DNA from: Desulfocapsa sp.
GTDB lineage: Bacteria > Desulfobacterota > Desulfobulbia > Desulfobulbales > Desulfocapsaceae
Assembly (NCBI GenBank): GCA_016765495.1
Contig: JAESPV010000081.1
Coordinates: forward strand, 22,118 to 86,117
Length of the DNA stretch: 64,000 nucleotides
Direction of reading: 5' to 3'
Below are positions 46,096 through 55,454 of the stretch, piece by piece. Within the stretch, counting starts at the first letter, position 1, and every line of letters begins with the position of its first letter. The notes beneath the pieces were generated by a model. That model did no database searches and was not told the origin of the DNA. It saw only the letters and a list, made by a program, of their open reading frames with translations. Position numbers and translations under genes: made by a program.

Positions 46096-46830
46096 TTATT
46101 TTTTCCTTCTTCTTGCTCCTGCTGCCAGTCCTGCCAGTCCTACACCGAAGAGGACCATTGTTGCTGGTTCTGGTACTGGTGTCGATTGCAGCGCACTAAA
46201 TGTTGTGCCCCTTTGAGAGTAACTATAAAAACCTACTTTCCCAGCTGAAAACGCACCATAGGTGTCAAAAGAAAAAAGAGTATTCGACCTGTCTGATACA
46301 GATATTCTCACATTGCTATCGGTATATCTGAGAGTGAAATCATACATCTGCTTATCTGCCCATCCATTAGTCGAAGAAAAGTCAGTCGCCAGCAAATTGA
46401 TATCAGCTCCACGATGACTCCACAAATTAACGTCAGATCCTGTGATGTGCGAAACAGCAAACCCTTCGTGTCCTTTTCCATTCCCCCTGAGTGCCTGGGA
46501 AGACTGCTTCCAGTCAAAAAGATAATAATCAGTGGCTGATGTGTAGCCAAATACGATACCTATCCAGTCATTATCGCTTCTCGTGCTTACGCCAAAAGAC
46601 CCTTCAAATACAGTGTTTTGCCATAAGGAGTCGCTCAGCAATACCGATGCATCTGAATTTCTAGTCTGAACGGCTTTATCCCCATCAATTTTCCAGCCAC
46701 CACGTCCACCATCCCAACCTGTGTGTTCCAGCGTTTGAGCACGCCACCCGGAGATATCAACTGGTCCAGCGAATACAACAACAGAACTTGCCAAAACCAA
46801 CAACCCAGTTAACAATATTATTTTTTTCAT
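46096..46830 (-). CDS. PEP-CTERM exported protein with thrombospondin-C-like domain
   Basis: 244 residues. Signal peptide (cut near VVFAGPV), a beta-rich body with DNDWIGIVFGYTSATDYYLF, which resembles a thrombospondin C-terminal/lectin-like fold, and a C-terminal sorting tail VPEPATMVLFGVGLAGLAAG followed by RRRKK. PEP-CTERM tails are processed by an exosortase, which is not seen here. Probably surface or matrix associated. Confidence 0.88.
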   Translation of the reverse strand: MKKIILLTGLLVLASSVVVFAGPVDISGWRAQTLEHTGWDGGRGGWKIDGDKAVQTRNSDASVLLSDSLWQNTVFEGSFGVSTRSDNDWIGIVFGYTSATDYYLFDWKQSSQALRGNGKGHEGFAVSHITGSDVNLWSHRGADINLLATDFSSTNGWADKQMYDFTLRYTDSNVRISVSDRSNTLFSFDTYGAFSAGKVGFYSYSQRGTTFSALQSTPVPEPATMVLFGVGLAGLAAGARRRKK

Positions 46831-47252
46831 AATCTCCCTCGATCATTTTTATCTAAATAAAACCATCCTTACCACTAAGAGGATACGAGACACCGCCCGA
46901 AACAACAATAGGTCGAATAACTATTTTGAGTAAATCCAGATTAATCAACGTTCCAGACGCTGTAAATTCAACCCTTCGCTGGCTGCGTCTGTTCCGGGCA
47001 GTAAACGATTTTTCCAAGTACTGATTTTTAATTTTAGTTCATCTCGTAAAATCTCTTGGGCTCTTCTGTTTTATCCCCTCCGTTCAATGATTCGGCGGGG
47101 AATAAACCCTTTGCTCTGCCAATCAGCAAAGAGCTCCTTGAGCAGAGTCAACACTCTGCCACATCCATGCGGAATAGCTATTCATAGTGAAAGGTAATTT
47201 CTCTACTATTGATGTGAAGCCCAGAGAGTCTGCATATCTCACCGAGTCCGGC
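46831..47252. other. 422-bp intergenic region
   Basis: No supported gene or site. Holds the promoter of the PEP-CTERM gene near 46840-46900 and some stem-forming short sequences, none strong. It lies at the edge of the decayed zone that begins at 47253. Confidence 0.4.
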
Positions 47253-48480
47253 CTACTCAAGAGGAATTTTCCCGGCAAGGTACAATGGAAGAAACTGTAT
47301 TTTGTGTTCATAATCTATCCGGAATGGTTTTCCGCTCATAATAATCCGGTAAGGTGGTTTGTATTTTTCAGCAAACACTTTAAGACTTTTTGCTTGGGTT
47401 ACCCACCCCGATTTGATTTCAATGGGAACAACATTACCATCGAATTCACATACAAATTCGACCTCTGCAGTTCGTTCTCGCCAGTAATACAAGGTTTTTT
47501 CTTCCACACCCTGAAACTCCTGGACAGCAAAATTCTCAGCGATATACCCTTTGTAAGAGCCATAGTCGTAATCAAGAATAGTTTTGGGCGGAAGATTGCC
47601 CAGAGCCCCCAACAAACCTGTGTCAAAACAATACAATTTGAACGTATTATCTTTTGCATATGCCGGCAATGGCAGCTTCCCCCTATTAACCATAGTAACC
47701 TTTTTAACCAGTCCGGCTTTTGTAAGCCAGTCAATTGGACCTGCCAATCGTTCGTAGCCACGAATACCAGGAAGAACATTTTTAAATTTGAATTTTGGGG
47801 CCGAGCCGCTCTGCTCCCGAGCAAGCTGACCTGGAATATTTGACCACAATCGTTCCAGATGCATGGAATTTTGCTTACCAGAGTGCTTTGCCATATCGGC
47901 AAGATACGAAATAAGAAGGTTTTTCTGTGCTTTACGCACTTCCTTAAATGCAACAAGCGGTGGATCCAAATTTTCTTTCCAAACTGTTACAACCTCAGGC
48001 AGACCACCAACAATCATATAATTCTTCATCTGTTGCCAAAGCCGGCTATGAATAATTTCAGGGATCTTCTGATTTTTTTTTAAAATCTCTAAAAAAATCA
48101 CTGGATGAATGGTCGCCCACCGCTGCCAGGAATTCACCAAAAGACAGGGGGTGCATATCAAGAAACTCGACCTTCCCCACAGGGAAAGAAATTTCACTTA
48201 ATTCCACTCCCAGAAGGGAGCCTGCCGCGACAATAGCCAAATCTGCCTTTTTTTCCTGAAAATATTTCAAACTGTTCAAAGCTCGAGGAGATGCTTGCAC
48301 TTCATCAAAAATCAAAATATCCTCATTGACTTCAATGAGTCTATCAAAATAGAATTCCAACTCCTTTAAGATACGAACTGGCTTAAGATCCTGCCTAAAA
48401 ATCTTGTCCAGCTGTTCATCTTCCTCAAAGTTGAGATAATGACAAACCTTAAAAAACAGGAATCTCAAGAGATCATCCAA
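47253..48480 (-). pseudogene. DUF4143 AAA-type ATPase, truncated and frameshifted
   Basis: Two minus-strand frames together give an ATPase of the AAA_14/DUF4143 family: HYLNFEEDEQLDKIF and DILIFDEVQASPRALNSLKY in the first, then MIVGGLPEVV and the DUF4143 nuclease-like part with EIKSGW in the second. They are joined by a +1 shift in a run of nine T (48073-48081; A9 on the coding strand). Removing one base gives an unbroken protein. The N-terminal 40 or so residues with the Walker A are absent. Decayed chromosomal gene next to the integration site. Confidence 0.8.
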
Positions 48481-48709
48481 CTGTACGCTTTGTTAACCGT
48501 TTCCCAATTCATAAATCATATGCTTGTCAATTCCAGACAGCTGCGGCACCCAAAGACGCACAAGACTATTTATGGACAATTCGGAAAACAATAGGCCGAG
48601 TGAGATCAACCGATTCCAGTGGACAGACGTGAATTTGCAGGATAGATCATCACCCTGTATACAAAAAAGAAAAGAGGAGGTCATTTAGCACCCAGAAGAA
48701 CCTGGATGA

Positions 48710-48979
48710 CCGAAAACGAGTAATGAATACCTGTGCGCAAAAGCTGGTGTTCAGTATTTCAAATATCATGCACTTCGCCAAGCCGGTGCCTCGCTAATGG
48801 ATAACATCAACACACCCATCGGGACTATCCAGAAAATCCTTGGCCACGAAAACCATAGGACAACCGAAATTTACCTACACAGTTTTAACAAAACCGAGAA
48901 GCAGGAGATACGCGCTTATGAAGCTGCCAGGAAAAAGTCTCACACAACAAAAAAGGCACTCAACCCGATTACGAGTTAA
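48710..48979 (+). pseudogene. C-terminal remnant of a tyrosine recombinase
   Basis: Open in frame from just after a TGA at 48707, without a start. The translation FKYHALRQAGASL followed by IQKILGHENHRTTEIYLHS has the HxxR and GHE...Y catalytic end of phage-type integrases. Its last codons run into the terminator and tRNA repeat beginning at 48945, as integrases adjacent to their att site often do. It is therefore a trace of an older element at the same tRNA-Arg. Confidence 0.8.
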
Positions 48980-49041
48980 GTGCCTTAAATTACTGGTACA
49001 CTAGGCAGGATTCGAACCTGCGACCCCCTGATTCGTAGTCA
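48945..49041. repeat. left attachment repeat (duplicated tRNA-Arg 3' end)
   Basis: 97-bp direct repeat of 60267-60363 with 7 mismatches, all outside the last 48 bases. The 48-bp identical core (48994-49041) equals the 3' end of tRNA-Arg, including CCA, up to the anticodon loop. Mismatches in the terminator stem are partly compensatory, so the copies have diverged while keeping pairing. Confidence 0.92.
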
Positions 49042-49202
49042 ATAAAATACACTTTATGAGACTTCAAAAAACCTCCCCCATTCCCTTGCTACTATTGATT
49101 TTTTCCGTTTCACTCTGTATTGTAGTCTTAGCAAGTCTCACAGCATAACGAGCAGTATGACTAGTCATTTTCTGCTCATATTTTTAGAGGGAGGGGGAAT
49201 CC

Positions 49203-50528
49203 ATGGCCAATGAAAAGTTTACAGATGAAGCGTCTATACGAAGATTAAAGAAAAGAAACAAACCCATTGAGTATTATTATGGTGGTAAACAAACACTTTC
49301 CAGGCGGCTTGGAATTCGTGTTTCTCCGAAGGGTAAGAAAACATTCCTCATAAACTACTACGCAGATGGCAAGACAAAGAAGTTCACCCTCGGAACTTTC
49401 GAATTCAACTCCAAGTCTATCACATTGGCTAAGGCTAAGAAGCTCTCTAACAGTTACGCTGACAGAGATCCAATAGCAGAAGAAGCACAGGCAAAGATAG
49501 ACGCTGAGAATGCCTTACAGGAGGCACAGGAACAGGAGAATCAAGACAAGATCAAGAAGATGTCAGAGCGTACCATGACTGACTTGTGGGAAGAGTATTC
49601 TGCTTTGCCAAGATATCAACAGAAGGCAGATTCCAACAAGAAAGAGGAACTACGTAAGTGGAAAACTAACATAGAACCTGCACTTGGTGATATCCCTATT
49701 AAGAACATTACCCCTGTTATTATCAATGACCTACTCAAGAAGCTGACAAAGAAGGCACCAGTAGCAACAAACCGCCTGTACAGCTTACTCAAAATATTGT
49801 TTAGACCTGCTCTTGCTGGTGGATGGATAACTATCCACCCAATGCAACACCTTGACCGCCCAAGCAAAGAGAAGGCTAGAAAAAGAACCCTTTCAGATGT
49901 AGAAATAAAGGCTGTTTGGTCACACTTGGATAAACTTGCAGCAAACCCTAGAGACATACTGAAACTCATCTTATTGACTGCTCAGAGGCCAGGAGAGATA
50001 TCTTCAATGAAGTGGTCAGATGTCAATCTAAACGAAGATCTGTGGACACAATCTGAGAATAAAACAGATATTATTAACCTTGTCCCACTATCACCACAGG
50101 TACTTGAGATTTTGCAAGCACGAAAAGAAGGTAAAGGGTACACCGAAAAACAAATGTGGATGACTAAATCTGAATACGTTTTTCCCACACGATACAACAA
50201 AGCCAAGGGTGCCAAAGACGGTCACACTAAATACACCAAGAATGCAAGAAAGCACGTTCACGAATCGTCAGGTGTCAAGAATTGGACTGCGCATGATCTA
50301 CGCAGGACAGCCAGAACAATAATGTCTAGGCTCAAGATTAAACAACATATCCGTGAGCGAGTTTTGAACCACTCACAAGGGGGTGTTGTCGGAGTCTATG
50401 ACCAGTATGATTATCTTGATGAAAAGCGTGTTGCACTGGAAAAGCTAGGTAGGGAAATTGACAGAGTTGTCGGCAATACTACAAATAAAGCTAAGTTGAT
50501 TTCGTTTCCTGTACAAGCACAAGCATAA
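49203..50528 (+). CDS. tyrosine-type site-specific integrase
   Basis: 441 residues, P4-type integrase. N-terminal DUF4102-like arm-binding domain (GIRVSPKGKKTFLINYYADG), core-binding middle, C-terminal catalytic domain with Arg in LTAQRPGEISSMKW, HxxR in AHDLRRTART, and the nucleophile region near VGVYDQYDYLDEKR. Start after a strong GGGAGGGGGA site, 161 bases from the left att. Would catalyse integration into tRNA-Arg and excision. Confidence 0.93.
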   Translation: MANEKFTDEASIRRLKKRNKPIEYYYGGKQTLSRRLGIRVSPKGKKTFLINYYADGKTKKFTLGTFEFNSKSITLAKAKKLSNSYADRDPIAEEAQAKIDAENALQEAQEQENQDKIKKMSERTMTDLWEEYSALPRYQQKADSNKKEELRKWKTNIEPALGDIPIKNITPVIINDLLKKLTKKAPVATNRLYSLLKILFRPALAGGWITIHPMQHLDRPSKEKARKRTLSDVEIKAVWSHLDKLAANPRDILKLILLTAQRPGEISSMKWSDVNLNEDLWTQSENKTDIINLVPLSPQVLEILQARKEGKGYTEKQMWMTKSEYVFPTRYNKAKGAKDGHTKYTKNARKHVHESSGVKNWTAHDLRRTARTIMSRLKIKQHIRERVLNHSQGGVVGVYDQYDYLDEKRVALEKLGREIDRVVGNTTNKAKLISFPVQAQA

Positions 50529-50653
50529 TGAGTTTGTATTCAGACATAGATTTTAATCGTTTTTTATGGTACAATAGTTTCTCATTTCGTCTTGCACTGG
50601 GCAAGGCATAACCCATTTAATGGAGGATATAATTTAACAAAGGAGGATTTTCT

Positions 50654-50857
50654 ATGGAAATCGCACCAACCGTAACAACTGCACCAAAACAAGCTTACCG
50701 CCTACCAGAACTACTCAGTATGTTTGGATTTTCAAAACCAAGTGTATATCGCTGGATCGGTGAAGGGACGTTCCCTAAGCCTGTCAAGGTTGGACGATTG
50801 TCATTATGGCCAGTAAGTACCATTAATGAATGGTGGCAAAGCAAGCAGGAGCAGTAA
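50654..50857 (+). CDS. AlpA-like excisionase/regulator
   Basis: 67 residues. MerR-like helix-turn-helix of the AlpA/phage_AlpA family: YRLPELLSMFGFSKPSVYRW and GEGTFPKPVKVGRLSLW. Very strong AAGGAGG site. Located just after the integrase as in P4-like elements, where it directs excision or controls integrase expression. Confidence 0.9.
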   Translation: MEIAPTVTTAPKQAYRLPELLSMFGFSKPSVYRWIGEGTFPKPVKVGRLSLWPVSTINEWWQSKQEQ

Positions 50858-50922
50858 GAAGCAAGCAGCAAAACGTCAACACAGCTCATTGGAGGGTTTC
50901 CAATGTCAAAAATTACAGTCGA

Positions 50923-50963
50923 TGCCTGACGATACTTAATCAATAAGTATCTCAGGCATTTTT
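50923..50963 (+). terminator. intrinsic terminator
   Basis: TGCCTGA-C-GATACTTA (50923-50938) pairs with TAAGTATCTCAGGCA (50944-50958) with one bulged C, then five T. Ends the int-alpA transcript. An eight-codon frame with an ideal GGAGG site at 50903-50929 ends inside the left arm. Confidence 0.85.
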
Positions 50964-51635
50964 AGTTTATGCTTTCCAAACAGCATTACTCACAGCAGCA
51001 ATCACAGTTCCCTCTCTTGTAGTCCACCAGCCATTAACAGCATAACATTCCTGTTGAATCAAGCATAGTGCCTCCCCGCCATACCAAGTGTTATATAAAG
51101 CAAATCGTCCAACACAGGGCCATACAAAGGCACCCTGTAGCCTGTTCTATTCATCGTTGGTATGTGTCCTAGTACATGCCTATGCTTCCAATGTTATGTC
51201 ATATGGATCTGTCGTTACCCGTTGGCAATACTCGCATTGTGCATAAGCACGCTAAGGGCAAGCTACTGTAATCAATATATGTGCATTCAAATTGTCGCTA
51301 TCGTAGTATTAGTCGGCGTTTGTGTCAGCCTGTATAGTGAAGAGGGGTATACCCCTTTCAGGCTATTGGGTGGCTTGCCCCAAGAGCTTAATGGGCGTGG
51401 CCTAATCTGAAGCTCAAAATATTTTGAAACTAATGACACGAGACATACAATATTTATCAACTTTTGAACACGGTAACTATTTGTATTCAGTTATGCTTTT
51501 CCAATATGAGAAACAGACGTGCTTTTATATGGAAAGGGCTAAAATTAGTAGAAATCAGCTTTTTGATCTTAAAATAAAAATGGGTTTCAATATCTGTTTT
51601 CAGGCAAAACATAGCATGTTGATTAAACTTAACGG
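50964..51635. other. gap with one weak gene candidate
   Basis: No solid gene. A 68-residue plus-strand frame at 51433-51639 (starting MTRDIQYLSTFEHG) lacks a ribosome binding site and overlaps the end of the convergent gene. Short direct and inverted repeats around 51290-51400 are unremarkable. Confidence 0.3.
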
Positions 51636-52373
51636 TTAAGCATTCATCGTTGCGAGGTACTTTTTATCTGCTTTCCATTTATGATTGCAGTCTAGACATA
51701 CCAGCATTATTTTTTTTCGACCAGCCAGTCCACACAGTAACATTGCAGGACCAATGGTAAACGTACCTATAAGAGAAGCTGGGCCAAGTTTATAGCCTCT
51801 TTTACCTGAGCCAATATCCATAGAATTGCATTTGGGACATTTAATATGTAGCCCAGGGGCTTGTTCGCCACAGTGAGGACAGGCTGGGGCTGTTTGTGAA
51901 ACTTCTTTGCCACATGTTTTGCAATTCGTTACACCACTATTTGTAACATCATTAGCTGCATTATCAGCATTGCCTTTTTTCTTTGAATCATCATCACTGT
52001 CATCAATCCTTTGCTTGAGTACATATAAAAAGGGGTCAATTTCTTTTTGTAAATCTGGTTGTTTATCAAGAAGTGCTGTAAATATTTTCTGTGATTTTTC
52101 ATTATTGCCTTCACGGTAATTCTCCAAGGCAGTGTTGATTGCGGCTTGGTAATTGTCGCATAACTTCTTGGTTTCAGGAAATTGAGAACTTACTTTTCCA
52201 AACTCTTCACTACAACAGTGTAAACCCCTATTTCCTATTGTTGTAATGGCTTTGGCGAAAGATTTGTTTCGACTATAAATATATCTTTCATAAAGAATGC
52301 CACAGTTTGGGCATTCGTCTTTATTGTCTGTCTCGTTGGTAGACTTACATTTTGGGCATATAAGTTTAGGCAT
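51636..52373 (-). CDS. zinc-ribbon protein of unknown function
   Basis: 245 residues with several cysteine knuckles: CPKCKSTNETDNKDECPNCG at the N-terminus, CKTCGKEVSQTAPACPHCG near residue 155, CPKCNS near 180, and CLDCNHKW at the end. The middle is a helical charged region with a short tetratricopeptide-like stretch. A hydrophobic stretch at about 197-215 could insert in membrane. Likely nucleic-acid or protein binding. Monocistronic within the element. Confidence 0.65.
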   Translation of the reverse strand: MPKLICPKCKSTNETDNKDECPNCGILYERYIYSRNKSFAKAITTIGNRGLHCCSEEFGKVSSQFPETKKLCDNYQAAINTALENYREGNNEKSQKIFTALLDKQPDLQKEIDPFLYVLKQRIDDSDDDSKKKGNADNAANDVTNSGVTNCKTCGKEVSQTAPACPHCGEQAPGLHIKCPKCNSMDIGSGKRGYKLGPASLIGTFTIGPAMLLCGLAGRKKIMLVCLDCNHKWKADKKYLATMNA

Positions 52374-52864
52374 TTAATTGTCCTTTAGAGCGTCACGATG
52401 GTTCATTACTGCGATTTATTTACATTTCCATACATACTGGAGTTGTCAGAATATGACAATTATTATCAACAGATTACCCACGGTGTGGTGGTGCATCTGA
52501 AAATAATTTGACAGATATACTATAGCTGCATTACTGTTATGCTATTGACTTGATACTTAGTATTAAGCTGTTAGTGAAGGATGTATCTTATATAGAGTGC
52601 ATCTGGAGGCCAGCATTTATGAGAAATGTTGGTTCATTACATAACCGATATAACCGATATGGTATATTGGTGGCCAGCATCCTATCTGGACTGGTTCCCG
52701 TTATCTGACAATGAGTCAAGGCGGGCTTCAACGAAACAGAAGCCTACCTGTGTCTCATGTCAGCCATAAAAAAAAGTAGGCTTCAAAAAGTAATAGGAAG
52801 TCTACTCGATTCAAGAATTATCCCTTGTTGAAAAGACTTCCGTAACATTTTTCGGAGTCCATGT
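52374..52864. other. leader with competing hairpins before the HNH gene
   Basis: No coding capacity seen. Tandem ATAACCGAT (near 52640-52660). Arms GGCTTC (52724), GAAGCC (52739) and GTAGGCTTC (52776-52784) can pair in two ways, and GGAAGTCT (52796-52803) pairs with AGACTTCC (52834-52841). Looks like a folded 5' leader. The function is open. Confidence 0.4.
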
Positions 52865-53257
52865 ATGCCAAGTAAGTTCTCAAACAAACGTCACGTTGCA
52901 TTCAAAAAGCAGTCAGGCCTGTGTTACTACTGTGGTAGTCCTATGTGGGAAAGCAAGCCAAAAGAGTTTGCGAATAAACACAAGATCACCAGAAAATATG
53001 CAGCTAGATTCCAGTGTACTGCAGAACATTTATTGGCACGTTGTGATGGTGGAAAAGATCAAAAGAGCAACATTGCTGCTGCTTGTCTTTTCTGCAACAG
53101 TACACGCCATCAAAGGAAAAGCCCACCTGCACCTCTCAAGTATAAAACCCATATTCAAAAACGGCTCAAGAAAGGCAAATGGCATCCTAAAAAGCTCAGA
53201 CATCTGGTGTCTCCAATGATATCAAAGCCAGCTTTGATAGTCAGCATTGAAGGCTGA
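52865..53257 (+). CDS. HNH endonuclease-like protein
   Basis: 130 residues, basic. CYYCGSPMW and CLFCNSTRHQR are the two zinc-binding pairs of HNH nucleases; AEHLLARCDGGKD supplies the H of the active site and NIAAACLFCN the asparagine. GGAG site seven bases before ATG 52865. Could be a homing, phage-like or defence nuclease; no fused domain gives a hint. Confidence 0.8.
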   Translation: MPSKFSNKRHVAFKKQSGLCYYCGSPMWESKPKEFANKHKITRKYAARFQCTAEHLLARCDGGKDQKSNIAAACLFCNSTRHQRKSPPAPLKYKTHIQKRLKKGKWHPKKLRHLVSPMISKPALIVSIEG

Positions 53258-53812
53258 GTCGTAAATTGAATCTGAGGATATTGGAAGGGGAAGAAACAGT
53301 ACGCCTAACAACTGGAGCAACAATAGAAAAAAAACCGTCTGCCGAAAGTATAAGGGAAATGAGAGGAGGAAGGTTAATGGGGGAGATAGGAAAGAAGTTA
53401 CTGGAGAGAAGGAAGGTACTGGGGAGCTAGGAAGGAAGTTACTGTTACTATATTATAGGGATAATAAGGAATTAACCTTAATATAGGGATAATAAGGAAT
53501 TTACCTTAGTATAGGGATAATAAGAAAACTGGTACTTTTCTTTCTTAATATAGGGACAATAAGGAATCTGCTGTTAAATCAGCAACTTGCAAGGTGAATT
53601 CGCTGTGTTTTTTCTATAGCACTATTGTTTGTGATTTAGGCTAGTTACGGGAGACACTTCGCTGTGGAAATTTTACAGCGTTATTTCCTGCAACAGGAGG
53701 AGAGGGATTTTAACTCCAGCATGTTATATTTTATGTGCTGCGCTCATAAAAATAATAATCGTTAAAGTCCCATTTATCACTATTTCCCTCTCTCTCTCTT
53801 CCTGCCGATACT
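53258..53812. other. non-coding region holding iterons
   Basis: No gene. Purine-rich degenerate repeats of GGAAGGAAGTTACTG type (53370-53440) precede the four iterons. The rest up to the polymerase-like gene contains short dyads, for example CGCTGT/ACAGCG between 53600 and 53680. Suits a replication origin. Confidence 0.5.
53454..53576. repeat. four iteron-like direct repeats
   Basis: Units begin at 53454, 53482, 53510 and 53549. Each starts TATAGGGAYAATAAG; the first two are 28 bases (TATAGGGATAATAAGGAAT, then T(A/T)ACCTTAR), the third is 39 bases with a diverged 3' part and the fourth is partial. Regular spacing of nearly three helical turns is typical of plasmid iterons. Confidence 0.8.
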
Positions 53813-55285
53813 TTACTTTATGTTCATTGGATACGTCTTCCATACATCGTGATAGTTCTTCGTCATGGATTCACGCAATTCACCTTCCAATCCTTTTCGT
53901 ACAATATAGCTGTCATGAACTGGAATACAAATCTCACTCATTGCCTGAAAGTCTGCAATTATCCTGGATGCGATATATGATTCTCTGTACATCAAAAACA
54001 AGCCGATTGGCTCATTTGTTACCTTACCATTTTTATCAGTCACTTTGTGAAATACAAATTCACTTATTTCTGAACTCTTCAAATGCTGGATGGCATCCTT
54101 GATAAGTTTTTTCTTTGAGTCAGTATCCATTCCTATAGGATATTGAAGGCCATCGAATTTGTCTACATCTGGAATTTTCCCTGCCTCAATCTCTTTGTCA
54201 TATAAATCCATCTTTGCAAGCATTGAAGAAATAGCACCACTTGCAGATTTTATGTTAAGGATTGCATTGGTAATGATCTTAATCGTTAATCTGAACTCGT
54301 CACCATATCCATCAATTTTGTACAGATCCTCTCTACCTGAAATGTCAATCTTGAGATGATGATACAGCATGGAAATGAACATGCAGCTGTAGTCCAATTC
54401 TACTGTTTTACTGCCATCAATAATGTAAGAGGGACGTAGAGCCTTGCCTATGTTGGTCTGGGAGCTGTAGAAACGCCCACCTTTTTTAAAGTTTGGATTA
54501 CTGTTGAATATACGCTGTAGTTTTAATTTACTGGTAACATCAACCTGCAATCCATGCTTGTCATTACAGAGGACTGTATGGCCGCTCAGGGCGCTATTAT
54601 AGGAGTTCACCTGCTTTCCCATTGTTTTTACTTCTTCAACCAATACAGAGTTATTTAAGAAAGTAGGTCGCTTCTTGAAGTCGTAACATAAATAGGATTT
54701 ACCCTTAGGTTTGATGGGCTGCTTATTGGTACAGATAGAACGATTAGTACATTTTGTACAAATGCCCCCTGCATTATGTCCACATTTCTCACGCATGATT
54801 ATCGGATCATCATGGAAAGAGTAAGCGGTTTTAATATTCTCAGGATTTACTTTCTTTGCAAGTCTTGAGATTGTTGTTTTCCCCTTTTGTGTTAAGGAAA
54901 ATGTGCTGGAATTACTAACTCCAACAGTACGGTATTTATAACTTGGTGCAGAATCTTGATTTATTACTTCCAGATCTTCAAGAAATGCTAGGATAGTTTT
55001 CTCTATGTTCGGATATCTGGTAACACTATATTTATTGGTGTATGGCTTCTGTCGGTTGTTTGTAGGTCGGTAGATATGAGAGTCTGGCTTTAATATGAAT
55101 GTGGTGAAGAGGGCTTCAATAGTGCTTATATACTGAGGTTTCTTGGACTTGATATCTTTTGGCTTCTTACCTTTTTTTATGGCTTTTTCTGCCTTCCAGC
55201 TATTGTACTTGTTAAATGTGGCTTCTATTGCATCTGAAAAATGTTTATTGTTGATTTTCTTGTTTTCAATTATTTGCGCTGTCAT
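53813..55285 (-). CDS. candidate replication protein with DNA-polymerase-A-like palm motifs
   Basis: 490 residues. Residues about 170-200 form a cysteine cluster (CGHNAGGICTKCTNRSIC). The C-terminal part has VELDYSCMFISMLYHH, like polymerase A motif A (DYSQIELR), a basic RLTIKIITNAILN region in the position of motif B, and IPVHDSYIVRK, like motif C (VHDE). Helical N-terminal 150 residues. Not a standard PolA: no exonuclease and divergent. Strong placement beside iterons and a candidate antisense RNA suggests initiation or priming of element replication. Family identity needs profile search. Confidence 0.6.
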   Translation of the reverse strand: MTAQIIENKKINNKHFSDAIEATFNKYNSWKAEKAIKKGKKPKDIKSKKPQYISTIEALFTTFILKPDSHIYRPTNNRQKPYTNKYSVTRYPNIEKTILAFLEDLEVINQDSAPSYKYRTVGVSNSSTFSLTQKGKTTISRLAKKVNPENIKTAYSFHDDPIIMREKCGHNAGGICTKCTNRSICTNKQPIKPKGKSYLCYDFKKRPTFLNNSVLVEEVKTMGKQVNSYNSALSGHTVLCNDKHGLQVDVTSKLKLQRIFNSNPNFKKGGRFYSSQTNIGKALRPSYIIDGSKTVELDYSCMFISMLYHHLKIDISGREDLYKIDGYGDEFRLTIKIITNAILNIKSASGAISSMLAKMDLYDKEIEAGKIPDVDKFDGLQYPIGMDTDSKKKLIKDAIQHLKSSEISEFVFHKVTDKNGKVTNEPIGLFLMYRESYIASRIIADFQAMSEICIPVHDSYIVRKGLEGELRESMTKNYHDVWKTYPMNIK

Positions 55286-55287
55286 AA

Positions 55288-55312
55288 TATCTCCTTTTGA
55301 AAATTGGAGATA
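55288..55312 (-). promoter_or_regulatory. hairpin hiding the ribosome binding site of the replication gene
   Basis: TATCTCC and GGAGATA (perfect seven-base inverted repeat, 55288-55294 and 55306-55312). On the minus strand the downstream arm is AAGGAGATA, the Shine-Dalgarno itself. An optional leader frame starting TTG with GAGG upstream ends about 15 bases before it, so coupling could open the hairpin. Confidence 0.5.
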
Positions 55313-55354
55313 GTCCTATTTACTTTTTTACCTCTTAGTTAAGTGATTGTATCC

Positions 55355-55382
55355 TTGACTATTTATGTAATTTTTGTATAAT
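55355..55382 (+). promoter_or_regulatory. strong sigma-70 promoter
   Basis: TTGACT, 16-base spacer, TATAAT, reading to the right, away from the replication gene. Start near 55389. Confidence 0.7.
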
Positions 55383-55388
55383 ATAACT

Positions 55389-55447
55389 ATCAAATTTGAT
55401 CCTCTACTTTAGTGTTGACGCACTATGATAAGTAGGGGATTTTTTTG
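55389..55447 (+). ncRNA. candidate antisense RNA opposing the replication-gene leader
   Basis: About 58 bases from the promoter at 55355 to an intrinsic terminator. Stem ATCCTCTACTT/AAGTAGGGGAT (55399-55409 with 55430-55440, one G-U), inner stem TAGTG/CACTA, loop TTGACG, then seven T. The loop holds a YUNR (UUGA) motif, typical of antisense recognition loops. It is complementary to the presumed leader of the minus-strand replication gene, 100-160 bases before its ATG. No coding content. Confidence 0.6.
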
Positions 55448-55454
55448 TTCAAAA

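Noticed and set aside
48994..49041. Second tRNA-Arg gene
   Set aside because: Only the 3' 48 bases are present; it is an attachment-site duplicate.
51433..51639. 68-residue gene after the int-alpA terminator
   Set aside because: No ribosome binding site and overlaps the end of the convergent zinc-ribbon gene; kept only as a remark.
52700..53257. IscB/HEARO-type guide RNA with HNH protein
   Set aside because: The protein has only an HNH domain with no RuvC or bridge-helix region, so nothing supports that family.
53370..53576. CRISPR array
   Set aside because: Repeats are contiguous with no unique spacers of constant length and no cas genes.
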